Positions 7,491-11,774 of a DNA stretch of 11,774 nt are shown here, in pieces. The position numbers were made by a program, and so were the translations under genes. The notes beneath the pieces were generated by a model, which saw nothing but the letters and a program-made list of their open reading frames with translations, searched no databases and was not told the origin of the DNA. Source of the DNA: an uncultured Gemmatimonadota bacterium (lineage in GTDB: Bacteria > Gemmatimonadota > Gemmatimonadetes > Gemmatimonadales > GWC2-71-9); assembly GCA_946480845.1 (NCBI GenBank), contig CAMLLJ010000076.1:1-11774 (forward strand). The letters are read 5' to 3'. The first letter of the stretch is position 1. Every line of letters starts with the position of its first letter.

Positions 7491-9802
7491 CTTGCAGGGC
7501 GGGAGGTCCAGTCGTAGAGGGCCCGGTAGAAATCGAGGTTCCGGCCGATGATGCGCACGTAGCCCCGGGTTTCCACGTAGGGGATCCGCTCGATGAAGAT
7601 CTCCGGGTCGGCGGTGCCGCGCTTGTCGCTCCAGCGCTCGACGCGCGAGACGCCCGCGTTGTATGCGGCGAGCACCTTGGCGGGCGCGCCGGGATACCGC
7701 TCGCCCAGCTCGCCCAGGTGCGCCATGCCGAGCTGCACGTTCACGTCGGCCTGGTAGAGGAGCACCGGGTCCCAGACCGGGAAGCCGAGCGAGCGCGCCA
7801 CCGCGCGGCCCACCTCCGGCATCACCTGCATCAGGCCGCGGGCCCCGGCCCCGGAAGTCGCCGACGGCGTGAACATCGACTCCTGCCGGATCAGCGCCGC
7901 CGCCAGGTCGGGCGGCACGTCGTGCGCTCCCGACTCGGTGAGGATCGGCCCGCGATGGGTCAGCGGGTACAGGAGCCGATAGGTGCGCGCGTCGGCCGGG
8001 GCGCCCTTCGCGAGGGCGCGCGAGGCGAGACGGATCGCGCGGGACGCCTTGTCCCGCTCGCGGAACGCATTGGCCACTGCCAGCATCCGGTCCACCGACG
8101 ACTCCGCGCCGCGTGCGGCGCCCTCCTCCTCCCAGCGCGCCTCGCGGCCCATGCCGAGCCGCTCGAGCAGCGCCGCGCGAGCGAGCGCGCTGTCCGCGTC
8201 GGGCACGGAGATGAACTGGTCGCGCGCCGGCGCCGGCAGCCAGGGCTCGAGCCCGAGGCGCCGGCTGGCCAGGGCGCCGTAGTAGCCCGTGCGGTCGCGC
8301 TCGCGCGCCGCATTCCAGCGGCCTGCCGCGGCGGCGCTGTCGCCGGCGCGGGCCCAGGCGCGCCCCGCCCAGTACTGCGCCGCCGGTGCCTCGGGGCTCG
8401 CGGGATAGCGCAGGGCGAGGCTGTCGAGCTCGAGCGCCGCCGTCCGGTGCTCGCCGGCGACGTACGCGATCAGCGCGGCGCGGAGGCCGGCCGGCGGCGC
8501 GAGCCGCGCCTTGGGATATCGCACGACGATCGCGCGAAACACCTCGCGGGCGGCGGCGTCGCGCTGCTCGTCGGTGGCGAGATCGCCGAGGAGGTAGAGC
8601 GCGGTCGCGGCGGGCTCGGTCTCGCCGCGATACCGGGCGCCGATGGCGCGGAGCGCCGTGCGGGCCGCCTCGACCTGGCCGTCACGCACCAGCGACCGCG
8701 CACGCTCGTAGGCGGCGCTCGCCGCGAGCGGGCGCGGCGAATACACCCGCCCGAAGTTGCGCGCGGCGTCCTCGTAGCGCCCCAGCGCGAAGAGGTGGCG
8801 GGCGTAGTCGTTCCGGTCCCGGGTCGTGCCGAGCCCGGCCGTGAGCGCCCGCTGGTACGCCTGCACCGCCCGCGCCCGCGAGCCGCCGGCCGCGGTCATC
8901 GCCCGGCCGACCAGGAGCTCGGTCGCCGGGTCGAGCGCACCGGGAAGGTCGTCCAGCACCTCGGCGGCGGCGCGCGCCTGCGGCGTGCTCAGGTGGGTGC
9001 GGAGGATGTCGAGCAGCTCGCGGCGGAGGCGCGCCTTGGCGGTGTCGGTCACCGCGGCTTCCCGGCGGATCCGGTAGGCGTCGCCGTAGGAGCCGAGCGC
9101 CGCATAGGCAGCGGCGGCGGGTTCCAGCAGCCCCGATCGCCGGAGCGCCTCCGCTTCGGCCGGGGCGATCTTCTCCCGCGCGAGCGGGGCCCGGAGCTGG
9201 GCGAAGGCGGCGCGGCGCGCGGCGCTGTCGGTGGTGGCGATCGCGGCGCGATAGGTGAGCCAGTCGGCGATCTCGGGGAGCAGGCGCGCAGCAGCCGCAT
9301 AGGCCGCCGCCGCCGGGGCGAGCGAGTCGAGGCGGTCGAGGGCGCGGGCACGGATTACCAGGCGTTCCCCGCGCTCCCGGTCGCCCGGCGCCAGCGCCAC
9401 GGCCGCCGCCGCGAGGCGTGCCGCCTCGAGGTTCTCCTCCCGCTCGAGCGCGGCGCGAGCCGAGAGCGCCCGGCCCGCCCCGTCGAAGGCCGAGTCGAGC
9501 CAGGGCTCGCCTTCGAGCAGCTTCCCCACCTCGTTCCAGCCTCCCCAGCCGCTCGCGGCGGTGGCCGCGAGCATCACGACTTCGGGGGTGCGCGTCGTGG
9601 AGTCGCGCAGCAGCGGCGCCAGGATCAGGCTGGCCCGCCAGGAGAGGCCGCGAGCCAGTGCCGCGCGCGCCTGGTCGAGCGTCGAATCGGCCGCCAGTCG
9701 CGCCGTGGCGGCGGCCGGGGCTCCAGCCGGCGGCAGTCCTGGCGACGAGGTGAACCCGAAGAAGGCGGCACAGGCCAGCAGCAGCGACCACAGGAGCAGC
9801 AC
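7487..9802 (-). CDS. slt: Soluble lytic murein transglycosylase (Slt70-like)
   Basis: This exported enzyme should cleave the MurNAc-GlcNAc bond of peptidoglycan, forming a 1,6-anhydro end. It has 771 residues. There is a hydrophobic signal segment at the N-terminus, then about 560 residues of Ala-rich helical repeats (TPR-like, the counterpart of the Slt70 superhelix), then a catalytic SLT domain from about residue 620. The catalytic Glu641 lies in IRQESMF, followed by GLMQVMP (656-662), AYNAG (713-717) and the RIPYVETRGYV segment (739-749). These are all standard family-1 motifs. The start is taken as GTG at 9802, with GAGG 4 nt upstream. That start gives a signal peptide with no basic residue, whereas the in-frame codons just before it encode four arginines, so the true start may lie further up at a rare start codon. 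Position -2 and the LLAC motif (Cys11) also leave lipidation possible. The next gene on this strand, the kinase, has its own promoter. Confidence 0.92.
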   Translation of the reverse strand: MLLLWSLLLACAAFFGFTSSPGLPPAGAPAAATARLAADSTLDQARAALARGLSWRASLILAPLLRDSTTRTPEVVMLAATAASGWGGWNEVGKLLEGEPWLDSAFDGAGRALSARAALEREENLEAARLAAAAVALAPGDRERGERLVIRARALDRLDSLAPAAAAYAAAARLLPEIADWLTYRAAIATTDSAARRAAFAQLRAPLAREKIAPAEAEALRRSGLLEPAAAAYAALGSYGDAYRIRREAAVTDTAKARLRRELLDILRTHLSTPQARAAAEVLDDLPGALDPATELLVGRAMTAAGGSRARAVQAYQRALTAGLGTTRDRNDYARHLFALGRYEDAARNFGRVYSPRPLAASAAYERARSLVRDGQVEAARTALRAIGARYRGETEPAATALYLLGDLATDEQRDAAAREVFRAIVVRYPKARLAPPAGLRAALIAYVAGEHRTAALELDSLALRYPASPEAPAAQYWAGRAWARAGDSAAAAGRWNAARERDRTGYYGALASRRLGLEPWLPAPARDQFISVPDADSALARAALLERLGMGREARWEEEGAARGAESSVDRMLAVANAFRERDKASRAIRLASRALAKGAPADARTYRLLYPLTHRGPILTESGAHDVPPDLAAALIRQESMFTPSATSGAGARGLMQVMPEVGRAVARSLGFPVWDPVLLYQADVNVQLGMAHLGELGERYPGAPAKVLAAYNAGVSRVERWSDKRGTADPEIFIERIPYVETRGYVRIIGRNLDFYRALYDWTSRPAS

Positions 9803-9822
9803 GGCACCTCGGCGACGACGAT

Positions 9823-9852
9823 ATGGTAAGGGATGCGGAGACAGTGCTACAA
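9823..9852 (-). promoter_or_regulatory. Weak candidate promoter of the transglycosylase gene
   Basis: On the minus strand TTGTAG (9847-9852) and TACCAT (9823-9828) are 18 bp apart, placing transcription start near 9816, about 14 nt before the GTG start and upstream of its GAGG site. The match to consensus is modest (three and four of six). Its -35 box occupies the same bases as the -10 box of the divergent S4 gene, so the two promoters could not be used at the same time if both are real. Confidence 0.25.
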
Positions 9853-9853
9853 T
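9845..9853 (+). promoter_or_regulatory. Extended -10 promoter (TGCTACAAT) for a leaderless S4-protein mRNA
   Basis: TACAAT (9848-9853) matches five of six bases of the -10 consensus and carries the upstream TG of an extended -10 element. Six bases (GAACCC) separate it from the ATG at 9860, which is about where transcription should start, so the mRNA would begin at or next to the start codon. No Shine-Dalgarno sequence is present. The -35 position (about GGTAAG) is poor, as is common with extended -10 promoters. Confidence 0.55.
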
Positions 9854-9859
9854 GAACCC

Positions 9860-10288
9860 ATGTCACACAGGAGAGACAACCGCCGCCCCGATGCGCCCGC
9901 CGAGGACGCGGACGATCGCGTCCGGCTCGACAAGTGGCTCTGGGCCGCACGGTTCTTCAAGACCCGTGCCCTCGCGGCGGAGGCGATCGCCGGCGGAAAG
10001 GTGGAGGTCAACGGCGACGACGTGAAGCGCGCCCGCCCGGTCCGCGCGGGGGACCGGATCCGCGTCCGCCTGGGCCCGTACGAGCACCACGTCACGGTGC
10101 TCGCCCTCTCGGGCCGGCGCGGGCCCGCCGCCGAGGCGGCGCTGCTATATGAGGAAAGCGCCGAGAGCCGCGAGGCCCGCGAGCGCCTCGCCTGGCAGCT
10201 CAGGCACGCGGCGCCGACGTTCGACTATGAGAAGGGGAAGCCGTCGAAGAAGGAGCGGAGGGACTGGGAGCGGTGGAGGGGGGAGTGA
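9860..10288 (+). CDS. hslR: Hsp15/HslR-like S4-domain RNA-binding protein
   Basis: This is a 142-residue cytoplasmic protein. In E. coli the heat-shock protein Hsp15 binds stalled 50S subunits still carrying peptidyl-tRNA and helps recycle them; a similar role is inferred here. The S4 domain starts at about residue 20 with RLDKWLWAARFFKTR, followed by GGKVEVNGDDVKRARPVRAGD, the RNA-binding helix-turn-strand typical of the family. The basic C-terminal tail (KPSKKERRDWERWR) also matches Hsp15 proteins. The length is close to the usual 130 or so. I chose ATG at 9860 over an in-frame ATG at 9833 because the earlier one lies upstream of the -10 box and has no properly spaced ribosome site. Its first 19 residues are a polar, Arg/Asp-rich lead. 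It stands alone on the plus strand, divergent from the transglycosylase and convergent with icd. Confidence 0.88.
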   Translation: MSHRRDNRRPDAPAEDADDRVRLDKWLWAARFFKTRALAAEAIAGGKVEVNGDDVKRARPVRAGDRIRVRLGPYEHHVTVLALSGRRGPAAEAALLYEESAESREARERLAWQLRHAAPTFDYEKGKPSKKERRDWERWRGE

Positions 10289-10294
10289 GCATGA

Positions 10295-10378
10295 GGTCAT
10301 CCCGAGCGAAGCGAGGGATCTGCCTTCGGAGCAGTTCGACCCCGGGTAGACAGATCCCTCGCTACGCTCGGGATGACC
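10295..10378. repeat. REP/MITE-like inverted repeat between convergent genes, likely bidirectional terminator
   Basis: Two 28-bp arms (10295-10322 and 10351-10378) pair with a single A-A mismatch (10309/10364) around a 28-nt loop. The arms centre on CGAGCGAAGCGAGGGATC. It begins 7 nt after the S4 stop and ends 4 nt before the icd stop, filling the gap between two convergent genes. The arm sequence belongs to a kind of dispersed palindromic repeat that, when translated, gives the 'IPSEARDL' or 'SRAKRGI' tails often attached to mispredicted proteins; I know this pattern from general experience, not from a search. It could stop transcription from both sides, although no T-run follows either arm. 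Confidence 0.75.
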
Positions 10379-10382
10379 GCCG

Positions 10383-11639
10383 CTACCCCATGTTCTCGAC
10401 CATCGCCTCCCCGAACTCGCTCGTCTTCAGCAGCGTCGCCCCCTCCATGAGGCGCTCGAAGTCGTAGGTCACCCGCTTCTGCGAGATGGTGCGCTCGAGC
10501 GCGCTGATGATCAGGTCGGCGGCCTCGTCCCAGCCCATGTAGCGGAGCATCATCTCGCCTGACAGGATGACCGAGCCCGGGTTCACCTTGTCCTGGCCGG
10601 CATACTTGGGCGCGGTGCCGTGGGTCGCCTCGAAGACGGCGTGGCCGGTGACGTAATTGATGTTGGCGCCCGGGGCGATGCCGATGCCGCCCACCTGCGC
10701 GGCCAGGGCGTCGGAGATGTAGTCGCCGTTCAGGTTCGGGGTTGCGATCACGCTGTACTCGGTCGGCCGCGTCAGGATCTGCTGGAGGAACGCGTCGGCG
10801 ATCACGTCCTTCACGATGCAGCCGCCCGGGAGCCGGACCCAGGGCCCGCCGTCGACCTCCACGCCGCCGAACTCCTTCCGCGCCAGCTCGTAACCCCAGT
10901 CGCGGAAGCCGCCCTCCGTGTACTTCATGATGTTGCCCTTGTGCACCAGCGTGACGCTGGGGAGGCCGCGGGACACCGCGTGTTCGAGCGCCGCCCGGAT
11001 AAGCCGCTTGGAGCCCTCCTCGGAGACCGGCTTGATGCCGATGGCACTCGAGCCCGGGAACCGGATCGAGCGGACCCGCATCGTCCCCTGCAGGAAGTCG
11101 ATGACCTGCCGTGCCTCCGGCGTCCCTGCCTGGTACTCGATGCCGGCGTAGATGTCCTCGGTGTTCTCGCGGAATACGATCATGTTGACATCGCCCGGCC
11201 GCTTGACCGGCGAGGGCACGCCTTCGAACCAGCGGACCGGACGCACGCAGGCGTAGAGATCGAGCTGCTGCCTGAGCGCGACGTTGAGCGACCGCATCCC
11301 GCCGCCGACAGGCGTCGTCAGCGGGCCCTTGATGGCGACGAGGTGGTGCTTGATCGCCGAAATGGTGTCCTCGGGCAGCCAGTTGTCCACCTGCTTCTTC
11401 GACTTCTCGCCCGCCAGCACCTCGAACCAGACGATCGAGCGCCGGCCGCCGTACGCCCTTTCGACGGAGGCGTCGAAGACGCGCCTCGATGCGGCCCAGA
11501 TGTCGGGCCCGGTGCCGTCGCCTTCGATGAAGGGAATGATCGGCTGGTCCGGCACATGCAGTCGGCCGCCGGAGAGCGTGATGGACTCCCCACGGGCGGG
11601 AGCCGTGAGGTCGGAGTAGGTCGGGATGGCAGTGGTCAT
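10383..11639 (-). CDS. icd: NADP-dependent isocitrate dehydrogenase
   Basis: The cytoplasmic TCA-cycle enzyme converts isocitrate and NADP+ to 2-oxoglutarate, CO2 and NADPH. It has 418 residues, almost the same as the 416 of E. coli Icd, and aligns along its whole length. Isocitrate-binding residues are S117, N119, R123, R133 and R157 (motifs RSLNVALRQ and [12 protein letters not shown]), with catalytic Y164 and K234, and metal-binding aspartates D306/D310 in NLNGDYISD. The coenzyme site has K345-Y346, V352, Y392 and R396, the set that selects NADP over NAD in the E. coli enzyme. S117 corresponds to the serine phosphorylated by AceK in E. coli; no aceK is visible here, so regulation that way is untested. 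The start ATG at 11639 has no Shine-Dalgarno sequence but has a TAACTT box exactly 6 nt upstream. It appears monocistronic, bounded by inverted repeats on both sides. Confidence 0.97.
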   Translation of the reverse strand: MTTAIPTYSDLTAPARGESITLSGGRLHVPDQPIIPFIEGDGTGPDIWAASRRVFDASVERAYGGRRSIVWFEVLAGEKSKKQVDNWLPEDTISAIKHHLVAIKGPLTTPVGGGMRSLNVALRQQLDLYACVRPVRWFEGVPSPVKRPGDVNMIVFRENTEDIYAGIEYQAGTPEARQVIDFLQGTMRVRSIRFPGSSAIGIKPVSEEGSKRLIRAALEHAVSRGLPSVTLVHKGNIMKYTEGGFRDWGYELARKEFGGVEVDGGPWVRLPGGCIVKDVIADAFLQQILTRPTEYSVIATPNLNGDYISDALAAQVGGIGIAPGANINYVTGHAVFEATHGTAPKYAGQDKVNPGSVILSGEMMLRYMGWDEAADLIISALERTISQKRVTYDFERLMEGATLLKTSEFGEAMVENMG

Positions 11640-11645
11640 GCACGC

Positions 11646-11651
11646 AAGTTA
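11646..11651 (-). promoter_or_regulatory. Candidate TANNNT -10 box (TAACTT) for a leaderless icd mRNA
   Basis: On the minus strand TAACTT is followed by six bases (GCGTGC) and then the icd ATG, with no ribosome site. A partial -35 (TTTTCA, four of six) lies 18 bp further upstream. It matches the TANNNT consensus but is only a weak match to TATAAT; it is supported mainly by the identical spacing seen at two other genes here. Confidence 0.35.
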
Positions 11652-11705
11652 ATGGGAAAGTTCCGGGCCTGAAAAGGAAGCGGCGAGACCGGATGGTCGC
11701 GTGGC

Positions 11706-11774
11706 CGATTGGGCACGGGGGAGCGCCCACAGGACGGTGTGCTTGTCCTGCGGGCGCTCCCCCGTGCCCAATCG
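11706..11774. repeat. Long hairpin with 30-bp arms at the right edge, candidate terminator
   Basis: The arms 11706-11735 and 11745-11774 are complementary at 29 of 30 positions around a 9-nt loop (GGTGTGCTT). The single discordant pair (11729/11751) is A-C on the plus-strand RNA but U-G on the minus-strand RNA, so the stem is unbroken only if transcribed from the minus strand, towards icd. It lies 66 bp upstream of the icd start and reaches the last base of the window, so it may extend further. A terminator for a minus-strand gene upstream of icd is the simplest reading; no U-run follows. Confidence 0.7.

Noticed and set aside
7482..7496. A GG-N10-GC pattern with TTGCA on the plus strand resembling a sigma-54 promoter
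   Set aside because: It would fire antisense into the transglycosylase gene and has only the GG/GC core; there is no plus-strand gene downstream.
4221..7517. A plus-strand open frame of about 1100 codons opposite the hybrid kinase
   Set aside because: It mirrors the minus-strand gene codon for codon, as GC-rich genes with few TA-rich stop codons do. Its translation is His/Arg/Val-rich with no domain, while the minus frame has full kinase motifs.
7718..9829. A 700-codon plus-strand frame opposite the transglycosylase, and a similar one at 2160-3842
   Set aside because: They are Arg/Gly/Ala-rich shadows of genes with clear catalytic motifs. The second also runs across several minus-strand genes and their gaps.
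9833..9859. Earlier in-frame ATG at 9833 for the S4 protein
   Set aside because: It lies upstream of the extended -10 element, has no properly spaced ribosome site, and would add nine non-conserved residues.
10295..10378. CRISPR repeat or tRNA-like structure
   Set aside because: There is a single palindrome with no array or spacers. The TTCGA in the loop is not supported by acceptor, D or anticodon arms.

Overview
The window is high-GC (about 70% by eye) bacterial chromosome with dense genes, two-component signalling and no phage, transposase or CRISPR signature. A Gemmatimonadota-like or other high-GC Gram-negative soil or metagenomic lineage fits best. The evidence is the gene content, the lipoproteins, and a dispersed repeat of the type that reads 'IPSEARDL' when translated. 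This lineage guess is inference, not proof.

Layout. From about 9.8 kb down to position 1, everything is on the minus strand. In order of transcription: an Slt70-type soluble lytic transglycosylase (7487-9802); a soluble PAS/GAF hybrid histidine kinase of about 1087 residues (4164-7427) with its own candidate promoter; two very small lipoproteins (3931-4167 and 3586-3855); a DUF2231 membrane protein (3009-3575); a membrane sensor kinase of the PilS/NtrB type (1314-2963); and its sigma-54-activator response regulator (PilR/NtrC type), which runs off the left edge inside its DNA-binding domain. The junctions are tight. There are 4-bp ATGA overlaps between hybrid kinase and lipoprotein and between sensor kinase and regulator. 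A 10-nt gap with the Shine-Dalgarno sequence on the stop codon separates a lipoprotein from the DUF2231 gene. Divergent from the transglycosylase is a plus-strand Hsp15-like S4 RNA-binding protein (9860-10288). It converges on a minus-strand NADP-type isocitrate dehydrogenase (10383-11639), and the gap between them is filled by a 28-bp-arm inverted repeat. The right edge is a second, longer hairpin with 30-bp arms.

How the genes work together. The kinase-regulator pair is a conventional sigma-54 two-component system; its PilS-like architecture suggests pilus or envelope control, but the target genes are not visible. The hybrid kinase, two lipoproteins and DUF2231 protein look like one transcription unit with an envelope theme whose function is unknown. 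The S4 protein and Icd are housekeeping genes.

Most of the window is ordinary. The points most worth a second look are: a shared TANNNT box exactly 6 nt before the start codon of three genes that lack a Shine-Dalgarno sequence (suggesting leaderless mRNAs); the two large inverted repeats; and the unassigned kinase/lipoprotein/DUF2231 cluster.
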